Part shown: positions 24,070 to 32,540 of the stretch, in pieces
How positions within the stretch are numbered: position 1 is the stretch's first letter
Layout of the letters: each line of letters opens with the position of its first letter
DNA from: Tessaracoccus sp. MC1865
GTDB lineage: Bacteria > Actinomycetota > Actinomycetes > Propionibacteriales > Propionibacteriaceae
Reading direction: 5' to 3'
Length of the DNA stretch: 64,000 bases
Assembly (NCBI RefSeq): GCF_017815535.1
Contig: NZ_CP072596.1
Location: forward strand, 62,001 to 126,000
Position numbers and translations under genes: made by a program
The notes under the pieces: generated by a model
Databases searched by the model: none
The model's input: the letters and a program-made list of their open reading frames with translations, nothing else
Told to the model about the DNA's origin: nothing

Positions 24070-24254
24070 CAGCGTCCTTTCTCCCAATCGGGCGCGGCGC
24101 ACGGCGATTCAGCACGCAGTTATGTGCACCGGTGTCTAAGACCTGTGCACAGGTGTGCACGGCTGTTGCAATGACGTGCAACTTGCTCTTTGCTGGGGTC
24201 AAACGCGTCTATGGAAGACGTCTATCTGACACTGCAGTCAGGAATGGAGAAATC
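24070..24254 (+). promoter_or_regulatory. Palindrome-rich upstream region of glpF-glpK
   Basis: The 185 bases before glpF hold several dyads: CACCGGTG (24127-24134), the perfect 14-bp palindrome ACCTGTGCACAGGT (24141-24154), which lies inside GTGCAC-AGGT-GTGCAC, and GTTGCA-N6-TGCAAC (24165-24182). The cluster looks like one or two operators, perhaps for a glycerol regulator (GlpR or IclR/GylR type) and a cAMP-receptor-type protein. The last is only a resemblance. No glycerol regulator gene is adjacent. Confidence 0.55.
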
Positions 24255-25016
24255 ATGGGAACCATCTTCCTCTCTGAGGCCGTTGGCTCGATGCTGCTGC
24301 TGCTACTCGGTGGTGGCGTGGTGGCCAACGCATTGCTCGCCAAGACCAAGGGCAACGGCCAGGGCTTCCTCTTCATCAACTGGGGGTGGGGCCTCGCGGT
24401 GTTCGCCGGTGTCCTCGCCTCCTACGCATCGGGCGGTCACATCAACCCCGCCGTCACCGTCGGCCTGCTCGTCAACGGCGCTGAGGAAATGGGTGGAGAG
24501 CCCGTCTCCGTCGGCCTCGTGCTCGTGTACTTCGCCGCCCAGCTCGTCGGTGCCATGGCCGGCGCCGGCCTCGTGTGGCTGTCGTACAAGCAGCACTTCG
24601 ACACCGAGACGGACCCCAACCTCAAGCTGGCCGTCTTCTCGACCGCACCTGAGATCCGCAACCCGCTCTGGAACCTCATGACTGAGGCCATCGGCACCTT
24701 CGTGCTCGTGTTCGTCGTCATCGCGGCCGGCAAGTTCACCGAGGCGGGCGGCGAAGGTCCGGCCAACCTCGGCTGGCTCGGCGCCCTCGGCGTGGCACTG
24801 CTCGTCGTCGGTATCGGCATCAGCCTCGGTGGTCCCACCGGTTACGCCATCAACCCCACCCGTGACCTCGGCCCCCGCCTCATGCACGCCATCCTGCCCA
24901 TCCCCGGCAAGCGCGACTCCGACTGGAGCTACGCCTGGGTTCCGGTGGTCGGCCCCCTGATCGGTGGCGCTCTCGCGGGTCTGCTCGCGATGGTCCTGCT
25001 CCCGCCGGTCGCCTGA
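24255..25016 (+). CDS. glpF: Glycerol uptake facilitator (aquaglyceroporin)
   Basis: A 253-residue MIP-family channel starting at ATG 24255 (MGTIFLSEAVGSM) with GGAGA just upstream. Six membrane helices are evident. The first pore motif is GHINPAVTV, and the second is GYAINPTRDLGPR, where the usual Ala of NPA is Thr. The following D-x-G-P-R matches glycerol channels rather than water-specific aquaporins. It passes glycerol across the membrane for the kinase encoded 42 bases downstream. The two genes form an operon, and the palindromes upstream suggest shared regulation. Confidence 0.9.
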   Translation: MGTIFLSEAVGSMLLLLLGGGVVANALLAKTKGNGQGFLFINWGWGLAVFAGVLASYASGGHINPAVTVGLLVNGAEEMGGEPVSVGLVLVYFAAQLVGAMAGAGLVWLSYKQHFDTETDPNLKLAVFSTAPEIRNPLWNLMTEAIGTFVLVFVVIAAGKFTEAGGEGPANLGWLGALGVALLVVGIGISLGGPTGYAINPTRDLGPRLMHAILPIPGKRDSDWSYAWVPVVGPLIGGALAGLLAMVLLPPVA

Positions 25017-25058
25017 TCGCATCCATCCAACCTCACTGACGAGAAGGACTGAAGACAC

Positions 25059-26579
25059 ATGACTGACAAGTACGTACTTGCCATCGACCAGGGCACGACG
25101 AGTTCCCGCGCCATCGTTTTCGACCACAAGGGCACCATCGTGTCGGTCGGCCAGAAGGAACACGAGCAGATCTTCCCCCGCGCCGGCTGGGTCGAGCACG
25201 ACCCGCAGGAGATCTGGCGCAACGTGCGCTCCGTCGTGGCGGATGCACTCAGCCAGGCTGAGCTGAACCAGGGCGACATCGCAGCAGTCGGTATCACCAA
25301 CCAGCGCGAGACCACCGTCGTGTGGGACAAGAACACCGGCGAACCGGCCTACAACGCCATCGTGTGGCAGGACACGCGCACCGCGAAGATCGTCGACGAA
25401 CTGGGCGGCGCCGAAGGTCAGAACAAGTACAAGGCCCGCGTCGGCCTGCCGCTTGCCACCTACTTCTGTGGCCCCAAGGTCAAGTGGATCCTCGACAATG
25501 TCGACGGCGCCCGCGAACGGGCCGAAGCCGGTGACCTGATCATGGGCACCATGGACTCCTGGGTGCTGTGGAACATGACCGGCGGCACCGACGGCGGCGT
25601 ACACGTCACGGACGTCACCAACGCCTCCCGCACCATGCTGATGGACCTCAAGACCCTCAGCTGGGACGAGGACATCGCGGCCGACATGACCATTCCCATG
25701 TCGATGCTGCCCGAGATCCGCAGCTCCGCAGAGGTCTACGGCGAGGGTCGCGGCAAGGGCATGCTGGCCGGCGTGCCGATCGCCGGCATCCTGGGCGACC
25801 AGCAGGCCGCCACGTTCGGCCAGGCCTGCTTCGAGGTCGGCATGGCCAAGAACACCTACGGCACCGGCAACTTCATGCTGATCAACACAGGCACCGAGGT
25901 CGTCCCGTCGGAGAACGGCCTGTTGACCACCGTCTGCTACAAGATCGGCGACAACGACGCCATCTACGCGCTCGAGGGCTCTATCGCCGTGACCGGCTCG
26001 CTGGTGCAGTGGCTGCGCGACAACCTGGGCATGATCTCCTCGGCTCCTGAGATCGAGAAGCTGGCCGCCACGGTTGAAGACAACGGTGGCGCGTACTTCG
26101 TGCCGGCGTTCTCCGGCCTGTTCGCCCCGTACTGGAAGTCCGACGCCCGCGGCGCGCTCGTCGGCCTCACCCGCTACGTGAACAAGGGCCACATCGCCCG
26201 CGCCGTCCTGGAGGCCACCGCCTACCAGACACGCGAGGTGCTCGACGCCATGGAAGCAGACTCGGGCGTGAAGCTCGCTGAGCTCAAGGTCGACGGCGGC
26301 ATGACCGCCAACGAGACCCTCATGCAGTTCCAGGCCGACATGCTCGGTGTCGACGTGGTGCGCCCCGTCGTCGCAGAGACCACGGCCCTCGGCGCGGCCT
26401 ACGCGGCCGGGATCGCCGTCGGTTACTGGGAGGGCGAGCAGGACGTCATCGACAACTGGGCCGAGGACAAGCGCTGGACCCCGTCGATGGACGAAGCCGA
26501 GCGTGATCGCAAGTTCCGCCTGTGGAAGAAGGCCGTGACCCGCACGTTCGAGTGGGTCGACGAAGACGTGAAGGAGTGA
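25059..26579 (+). CDS. glpK: Glycerol kinase
   Basis: The 506-residue product has the full length of FGGY-family glycerol kinases and their signatures: the ATP-binding start [28 protein letters not shown] around 85-95, [16 protein letters not shown] near 245 and [18 protein letters not shown] near 410. It phosphorylates glycerol to sn-glycerol 3-phosphate in the cytoplasm, trapping glycerol that entered through GlpF. GAGAAGGA precedes the ATG. A strong hairpin follows the stop. No glycerol-3-phosphate dehydrogenase lies in the window. Confidence 0.95.
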   Translation: MTDKYVLAIDQGTTSSRAIVFDHKGTIVSVGQKEHEQIFPRAGWVEHDPQEIWRNVRSVVADALSQAELNQGDIAAVGITNQRETTVVWDKNTGEPAYNAIVWQDTRTAKIVDELGGAEGQNKYKARVGLPLATYFCGPKVKWILDNVDGARERAEAGDLIMGTMDSWVLWNMTGGTDGGVHVTDVTNASRTMLMDLKTLSWDEDIAADMTIPMSMLPEIRSSAEVYGEGRGKGMLAGVPIAGILGDQQAATFGQACFEVGMAKNTYGTGNFMLINTGTEVVPSENGLLTTVCYKIGDNDAIYALEGSIAVTGSLVQWLRDNLGMISSAPEIEKLAATVEDNGGAYFVPAFSGLFAPYWKSDARGALVGLTRYVNKGHIARAVLEATAYQTREVLDAMEADSGVKLAELKVDGGMTANETLMQFQADMLGVDVVRPVVAETTALGAAYAAGIAVGYWEGEQDVIDNWAEDKRWTPSMDEAERDRKFRLWKKAVTRTFEWVDEDVKE

Positions 26580-26617
26580 TCCTTCCGGCTGTGCTTTCAT
26601 AGCTGGTTCCCGCTGCG

Positions 26618-26648
26618 CCGCAGGGCCTCCGTCAAGGAGGCCCTGCGG
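26618..26648 (+). terminator. Intrinsic terminator after glpK
   Basis: A perfect 13-bp GC-rich stem (CCGCAGGGCCTCC with its complement) closes a 5-base loop GTCAA, 38 bases after the glpK stop. It is followed by a modest T-rich stretch (TTCTGCGTTT). This is the clearest terminator in the window together with the one at 40339. Confidence 0.85.
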
Positions 26649-26685
26649 TTCTGCGTTTCGCCAGCTCCCGGCGCGAGGCACACTT

Positions 26686-26724
26686 AAGTTGTGCACCAAG
26701 TCCGCTGCACAACTTCACTCTGCC
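26686..26724. repeat. Dispersed palindromic repeat, copy 1 (left arm partly lost)
   Basis: AAGTTGTGCA (26686-26695) and TGCACAACTT (26706-26715) form a 10-bp stem around a 10-base spacer. The right arm continues to 26724 exactly as in the second copy near 44348, but the matching left extension is absent. The spacer shares AAGTCCGC with that copy. It lies just upstream of ligD. Confidence 0.8.
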
Positions 26725-26747
26725 CCCTCGGGAAGTAGCCTTGGCGC

Positions 26748-28886
26748 ATGGCTGAGCCGGTGATCCTCAAGATCGATGGACCCTACGGCGAGCGGGAGCT
26801 GAAACTCTCTTCGCCAGACAAGGTGCTGTGGCCCGACGACGGGGCAGGCGCCGTGACCAAGCGCGGCCTCGCCGACTACCTGCTGGCCGTCTCCGACGCC
26901 TTCCTGCACCTGAACGGGCGCCGGCCGATGACGCTGCAGCGGTTCCCAGAGGGCATCGAGGGCGAGGAGTTCTTCTCCAAGCGGCCGCCGCGCGGTGCGC
27001 CCTACTTCCTCCGCACCGTCATGTGCACCTACCCGTCGGGCCGACGGCACGAGCAGCTGGTCTTCGACGAGCCGGCGGACCTCGCCTGGGCCGCGCAGAT
27101 GGGCACCATCACGTTCCACCCCTGGCCGGTGCGTGAGGACGACGTGGACAAGCCCGACGAGCTGCGCATCGACCTCGACCCCCAGCCCGGCACCGACTTC
27201 AAGGACGCCGTCAAGGCCGCCCACGCGCTGCGCGAAGTGATGGCCGAGGTGGGCCTCAAGGCCTACGCCAAGACCTCCGGCAACCGCGGCGTGCACGTCT
27301 TCGCCCGCATCAGGCCCACCCACGAGTTCCAGCACGTGCGGCACGGCGTGATCGGCATTGCCCGCGAGTTGGAGCGTCGGATGCCGGACCTGGTCACCAC
27401 CAGCTGGTGGAAGGAGGAGCGCGGCCAGCGCGTCTTCGTCGACTTCAACCAGGCCAACCGCGACCGCACCATCGCCGCCGCCTACTCTCCGCGCCCCCTC
27501 CCCGGTGCCCCTGTGTCGATGCCCGTGCGCTGGGAGGACCTCGACGACGTGGAGCCGCACCAGTTCACCGTCCACACGGCGCCGGGCATCGTGGCGGAGC
27601 GCGGCTGCGCCTGGGCCGACATCGACGACGAGGCGGGCACCATCGACGGCGCCCTGGCCCTGTGGGAGAAGGACCTCGAGCGCGGCCTGGGCGAGCTCAA
27701 CTTCCCGCCCGACTACCCCAAGATGCCCGGGGAGCCGCCTCGGGTGCCGCCGTCGAAGCGCCGCGAGGACAAGACCGACGACGACTACCTCGCGCCCAAG
27801 GCCGAGCGCGACGCCGAGTGGGGCACCGCCGTCGTGCCGCCGTTCGGGCCGATGCTGGCCAAGCCGGTGAAGAAGCTGCCGAAGGGCGAGTACCTGTTCG
27901 AGCCCAAGTGGGACGGCTTCCGCTCGATCATCTGGCGCTCCGGCGACAACGTGGAGATCGGCAGCCGCAACGAGCGCCCGATGACCCGATACTTCCCTGA
28001 GCTGGTCGGGGCCATCATCGACAACTTCCCGGACCACTCGGTGATCGACGGTGAAATCATCATGATCGACCCCGAGACCGGGGACCGCCTCAACTTTGAC
28101 GCCCTGCAGCAGCGCATCCACCCAGCCGCCTCGCGCATCGAGAAGCTGTCGAAGCTCATGCCCGCCAGCTTCGTCGCGTTCGACGTGCTGGCCCTCGGCA
28201 TGGACAACTACACCGAGAAGCCGTTCAAGGAGCGCCGCAAGGCGCTGGAGAAGGCGCTGAAGAAGGCGAAGCCGCCGATCTACCTGACCCAGGCCACCAG
28301 CGACGAGCCGACCGCGATGGAGTGGTTCGAACAGTTCGAGGGCGCAGGGCTCGACGGCGTGATCGCCAAGCCGTTGGACGAGGTGTACCAGGAGGACAAG
28401 CGCGTCCTGTACAAGCTCAAGCATGAGCGCACGGCCGACTGTGTCGTGGCCGGCTACCGCCTCTACAAGGGCGAGACCGAGGCGATCGGTTCGTTGCTGC
28501 TGGGCCTGTACACCGACGACGGGACGCTCAACTCGGTGGGCGTGATCGGGTCGTTCCCGATGGAACGGCGGCGCGAGCTGTTCGCGGAAATCCAGACCCT
28601 CGTCGACGAATCCGATGCGCACCCATGGGCGGAGATCGCCGCGGCGCAGCGCACGCCGACCTCTGCGCAGCATTCGCGGTGGAACGCGAAGAAGGACCTG
28701 TCGTTCGTGCCCCTGCGGCCGGAGCGGGTGGTGGAGGTGAAGTACGACCACATGGAGGGGAACCGGTTCAGGCACACGGCGCAGTTCGTGCGGTGGCGCG
28801 ACGACCGGGAGCCGGAGTCGTGCACCTACGACCAGCTCGAGGAACCGCTCAGCTACGACCTGGACAAGGTGCTCGGGGCCGGCTGA
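26748..28886 (+). CDS. ligD: LigD-type polymerase and ATP-dependent DNA ligase fusion
   Basis: The 712-residue protein combines an N-terminal primase-polymerase domain (about 1-300; DELRIDLDPQPG carries the metal-binding Asp-X-Asp, and SGNRGVHVF follows) with an ATP-dependent ligase from about 360. The adenylated lysine is in FEPKWDGFRSI, followed by IDGEIIM and a C-terminal OB fold. The family fills and seals ends in bacterial non-homologous end joining with Ku. The 3'-phosphoesterase domain found in Mycobacterium LigD is missing, and no Ku gene is in the window. The product ends convergently nine bases from murJ. Confidence 0.9.
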   Translation: MAEPVILKIDGPYGERELKLSSPDKVLWPDDGAGAVTKRGLADYLLAVSDAFLHLNGRRPMTLQRFPEGIEGEEFFSKRPPRGAPYFLRTVMCTYPSGRRHEQLVFDEPADLAWAAQMGTITFHPWPVREDDVDKPDELRIDLDPQPGTDFKDAVKAAHALREVMAEVGLKAYAKTSGNRGVHVFARIRPTHEFQHVRHGVIGIARELERRMPDLVTTSWWKEERGQRVFVDFNQANRDRTIAAAYSPRPLPGAPVSMPVRWEDLDDVEPHQFTVHTAPGIVAERGCAWADIDDEAGTIDGALALWEKDLERGLGELNFPPDYPKMPGEPPRVPPSKRREDKTDDDYLAPKAERDAEWGTAVVPPFGPMLAKPVKKLPKGEYLFEPKWDGFRSIIWRSGDNVEIGSRNERPMTRYFPELVGAIIDNFPDHSVIDGEIIMIDPETGDRLNFDALQQRIHPAASRIEKLSKLMPASFVAFDVLALGMDNYTEKPFKERRKALEKALKKAKPPIYLTQATSDEPTAMEWFEQFEGAGLDGVIAKPLDEVYQEDKRVLYKLKHERTADCVVAGYRLYKGETEAIGSLLLGLYTDDGTLNSVGVIGSFPMERRRELFAEIQTLVDESDAHPWAEIAAAQRTPTSAQHSRWNAKKDLSFVPLRPERVVEVKYDHMEGNRFRHTAQFVRWRDDREPESCTYDQLEEPLSYDLDKVLGAG

Positions 28887-28895
28887 CCTGCCCGG

Positions 28896-31800
28896 TTACT
28901 GCAGCGTGACCTCGGCTACCTCAGCGCGGAACCCGCCCTCGACGGCCGGCAATTCAGTGAAGTACACCAGCACCCACTGGCTCTCCACAGGCTCCGTGAG
29001 GGTGACGGTGGCCGTGCCGTTGGCGGCTGGGTCTGCCCCGACGATCTCCCAGTCGGCCTCGGTGCGCATCGATGGGGTCTCGCCCTTCGGCACCCGGATC
29101 TCCACCGAGGTGGCGCCCACCAGCGTGAGGGTGACGCTGCTCACCGTGCGCGGCTCGCCCAGGTCCAGCAGCAGGCCCACGCCGGGCTTCAGCCCCCCGA
29201 GCTTGGGGTTGCGGAGGTAGCGCATGGTCTGCCAGGTGGTGGCCGGGTCCCCGTCGACGACATTGGCGGCCCGGTCCGGCACTTCCTCGTTGTTGCCGCC
29301 GTCGGTCTCCGGGTCGAAGTCGGTCACCTCTGCCACGGTGATGGGCCCGGACGCGACCGTGCTCTCCCCGTTGCCGGGTGTCGTCTCGCCGGGCGAGACG
29401 GGAATGGCGCTGGTCCCGCCGGGGGTGGTGGGGTTCGCCGGCTGCGGATCGTTGCCGCCGAAGAGGCTGAAGACCAGTGCGATGGCGAGCCCGATGACGG
29501 CCAGCGCCAGCAGGATCCACCAGAGGCGACCGTTGCGGCCGGGGCGTGCGCCCTCCCTGACGGGCGCCTCGTCCTGGCGCGACTCCCGGCCGAAGCCGAA
29601 GAGCGGGTCGTCGTCCGAGGCGGCCGGGAGCGTCACGGTGGGGGGCGCGGCCACGGCGTCGTCGGAGCGGCGGATGACCTCCGTCTCGCGGAACAGGGCG
29701 GGGCGGGGCGGGGCGTCGTCGAGGCCGTGCCACGAGCGCACCCGCTGCTCCAGGTCCAGGGACGCGTCCGCGTTGCCGAGCACCTCGTCGAGGGCGGCGA
29801 CGAGCTGGGAGGCGCTGAGGATGCGCGGGACGCTCAGGTCGCCGCGCTCCGTGAGCGTGGCGGAGCAGATCCGGTCGAGGGCGGGCGAAATGCCCACCTG
29901 CACCGTGTGGGCGGGTGCGGTCTCGCCGGCGATGATGGGGGCCGCCGGCAGGTCCCAGGCAGCGCCGCCAGGCCAGTGGCGCACCAGGGTGGCGTACAGC
30001 AGGCTGCCGAGCGCGACGACGTCGGCCCGCTCCCGGGTGGACCAGGCCGTGTCCTCCGCGTCGCCGCGGGCCAGCGTGGCCTCGATCCCGAAGCCCACCA
30101 GCCGCACCGCGCCGGAGGTGGTGATGATGACGTTGTCCGGGGTGATCTGCTCGTGGAACAGGCCCTGCGCATGCACGCCGACCAGCGCATCTGCCAGTTC
30201 GCGAACGATGTAGGCGGCCTCGATGGCGCTCAGCGGGCCCTTCGATAGCAGGTCCGTCAGCGAGCGCCCCAAGGCGTACTCGGCCACCACGTATGCGCCG
30301 ATGCCCTGGTCGCGGTCCACCGTCTCGTCGGCGTCGAGCACGCGCAGGAAGCGCGAATCGGTGGCGGCGGCGCCCTTGCGCGCGGCCCGGAGCAACTCGG
30401 GGCTGCGGGGGTCGCCGGGGGCGAGCACGTGCACGACGACATCGCGCGACAGCACCTGGTCGTGCGCCCGCCACGTCTCGGCGCCATGCCGCTCGGCGAG
30501 TTGCTGGACGAGCTCGTAGCGCGTGTTGAGCAGCGTGCCGACGCTGGCGATCTGCCCCCGCTGCTCCTCGCGGAAGAGGCCCTCCAGGTCCAGCGGACCG
30601 GTGGGGTCGTCGTCGATGTCGGGTTCGGGCCGACGGTCCATGGCGATGTCCTCATCTTCAGCTCCGGCGGCGACCTCGTTGTCGACGGGCCAGGCGGGGT
30701 GGGCATCGAACGTGCGCTGCACGATCGGTGGACGGTTACGGATGATGGTGGGCGGCCCCGAGTCGAAGTCGAGCGGGCCGGTGATGGCGGTCATGACGAG
30801 CGCCTCGTCGTCGCGGTCGTCCCTGTCATCACGGTCGCCGCGCGGCGCGTCCGTGGCGGGCTGGGCCGCGGGGGTGGCTGGGCCGCGGCGGCCGAAGCGG
30901 CTGCTCAGCAGCGTGGAGAGGCTGGTCAGCTCGCGCACCTTCAGCAGCTTGCCGATGCCGACGAAGCTGCCGAGGATCAGCAGCCCGCCCAGCGCCAGCG
31001 CCACGACGTTGCCGACAAACTGGGAATCGATGGCGTTGGTCAGCCAGCCGGCCAGGAAGTAGGCCGGCACGCCGCCGACGGCCGAGGCCAGCAGCAGCCG
31101 GAGGATGTGCATCCCGATGGCCCCGCCGTCGATGCCCGGCACCCGCCGCTTCAGCAGCCGCCAGGACACCAGCACGCCGGCCAGGTAGGCGACCGAGTAG
31201 GCCAGCGCGAGCGCGGTGGCCACCCACGAGGACGGCTCGTCCATCCAGGCCTGCGCGGCTGAGACCAGGCCGATGGCGCCCGCCATGTTCAGCCCCGCGA
31301 TGAGGACCTGCACGAGGAACGGGGTGCGGGTGTCCTCCAGCGCGTAGAAGGTGCGCAGCGTCACGAACTGGACGGTGAACGGGATGAGCCCGAGAGCGAA
31401 AGCCATCAGGGCCCAGGCCACCAGGTCTGAGCTGGAGCGGCCGGCGCCCTGCCCGAACAGGATCCCGGCGGTGGGCTGCGCCAGCGCGAGGAACACGACG
31501 GCGGCCGGGACGATCACGATCAGCGCGAGCCGCACCGTCTTCATGAACTCCTGGCTGACGCCGTCCGTGTCGCCTGAGGCCGCCAGGCGGGAGGCGCTGG
31601 GCAGCATGGCGGTGGCCAGCGACACCGTGATCAGCGAGTGGGGGAGGATCCACAGCAGGTGGGCGTTGGCGTAGGCGACGACGCCGGCGCCCTCGCCGGT
31701 GGCCGTGGCCGAGGTGGCGAGGCGTTGCACGACGACCAGCGCGAGCTGGTTCACGGCCACGAAGCCGATCGTCCACTTCGTGAGCGAGAAGGTGTGGCCG

Positions 31801-32540
31801 AGGCCGGTGCCCTTGAGGTCGAAGCGGGGCCTCAGCTTGAAGCCCACCTTCCTGACGTACGGCAGCAGCACGAGGGTCTGCACGGCGATCCCAGCCGTCG
31901 ACCCGATGCCCAGCAGAAGGATCTGCGGTGTGGTGAACGCCTGGCTGTGGTCCTGCTGGTTGCCCCAGACCACCAGGTAGGTGCTGAGCACGACGATCGC
32001 CACCACGTTGTTGGCGATGGGGGCCCACATCATGGGACCGAACTTGTCGCGGGCGTTGAGGATCTGGCCCAGCAGGAAGAACGCGCCGTAGAAGAAGATC
32101 TGGGGCAGCGTCAGGAACATCAGCGCGATGAGGGAGCCGTACTGCGCCGCGAGTCCGGGGTCGCGCCAGGAGCCGGAGGTGTAGATCCGGGCGACGATCG
32201 GCGCACCGATGGTGACCAGCACCGCGACGGCGGTGATGATCAGCATGAACGCCGTCATGATGCGGTTGGTGTAGGCCTCCCCGCCGTCCTCGTCCTTCTT
32301 GATGGCGCGCACGATCTGCGGCACGAGCACCGTGTTGAGGGCGCCGCCGGCGAAGAGGATGTAGAGGGAGTTGGGCACCATGTCCGCGAGGCCGTAGATG
32401 TCGGCCTGACGGGTGGCGGTACCGAGGATGAACGCGAGCAGAGCGACGCGGACGACGCCCAGGACGCGCGAGATCAGAGTCCCCGACGCCATCACCGCAC
32501 TCGCGGAGACCAACCTCTTCGTGCTGCTGACCTGACTCAC
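28896..32540 (-). CDS. murJ: MurJ/MviN lipid II flippase with pseudokinase and extracellular C-domain
   Basis: A 1214-residue protein starting at GTG 32540. Residues about 1-540 are the 14-helix MurJ flippase (SGTLISRVLGVVRVALLAF), which moves lipid II outward. An Asp/Arg-rich linker follows. Residues about 670-920 form a protein-kinase-like domain that lacks the catalytic residues: the ATP lysine is missing, HRD is HEQ, and DFG is GFG. A single membrane helix (about 1015-1035) and an extracellular beta domain, probably carbohydrate-binding-like, follow. The design and length match mycobacterial MviN (about 1180 residues), whose pseudokinase binds a regulatory FHA protein once phosphorylated. 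The start overlaps the upstream stop by four bases. Confidence 0.9.
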   Translation of the reverse strand: MSQVSSTKRLVSASAVMASGTLISRVLGVVRVALLAFILGTATRQADIYGLADMVPNSLYILFAGGALNTVLVPQIVRAIKKDEDGGEAYTNRIMTAFMLIITAVAVLVTIGAPIVARIYTSGSWRDPGLAAQYGSLIALMFLTLPQIFFYGAFFLLGQILNARDKFGPMMWAPIANNVVAIVVLSTYLVVWGNQQDHSQAFTTPQILLLGIGSTAGIAVQTLVLLPYVRKVGFKLRPRFDLKGTGLGHTFSLTKWTIGFVAVNQLALVVVQRLATSATATGEGAGVVAYANAHLLWILPHSLITVSLATAMLPSASRLAASGDTDGVSQEFMKTVRLALIVIVPAAVVFLALAQPTAGILFGQGAGRSSSDLVAWALMAFALGLIPFTVQFVTLRTFYALEDTRTPFLVQVLIAGLNMAGAIGLVSAAQAWMDEPSSWVATALALAYSVAYLAGVLVSWRLLKRRVPGIDGGAIGMHILRLLLASAVGGVPAYFLAGWLTNAIDSQFVGNVVALALGGLLILGSFVGIGKLLKVRELTSLSTLLSSRFGRRGPATPAAQPATDAPRGDRDDRDDRDDEALVMTAITGPLDFDSGPPTIIRNRPPIVQRTFDAHPAWPVDNEVAAGAEDEDIAMDRRPEPDIDDDPTGPLDLEGLFREEQRGQIASVGTLLNTRYELVQQLAERHGAETWRAHDQVLSRDVVVHVLAPGDPRSPELLRAARKGAAATDSRFLRVLDADETVDRDQGIGAYVVAEYALGRSLTDLLSKGPLSAIEAAYIVRELADALVGVHAQGLFHEQITPDNVIITTSGAVRLVGFGIEATLARGDAEDTAWSTRERADVVALGSLLYATLVRHWPGGAAWDLPAAPIIAGETAPAHTVQVGISPALDRICSATLTERGDLSVPRILSASQLVAALDEVLGNADASLDLEQRVRSWHGLDDAPPRPALFRETEVIRRSDDAVAAPPTVTLPAASDDDPLFGFGRESRQDEAPVREGARPGRNGRLWWILLALAVIGLAIALVFSLFGGNDPQPANPTTPGGTSAIPVSPGETTPGNGESTVASGPITVAEVTDFDPETDGGNNEEVPDRAANVVDGDPATTWQTMRYLRNPKLGGLKPGVGLLLDLGEPRTVSSVTLTLVGATSVEIRVPKGETPSMRTEADWEIVGADPAANGTATVTLTEPVESQWVLVYFTELPAVEGGFRAEVAEVTLQ

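Noticed and set aside
24303-26699. A long open frame antisense to glpF-glpK (about 800 codons)
   Set aside because: It mirrors the high-GC third-position bias of the two well-supported glycerol genes and has no recognisable domain or ribosome site.
28896-32540. Frameshift joining murJ to a separate kinase gene
   Set aside because: The frame is continuous and the fused flippase-pseudokinase-extracellular layout is the known actinobacterial MviN form.
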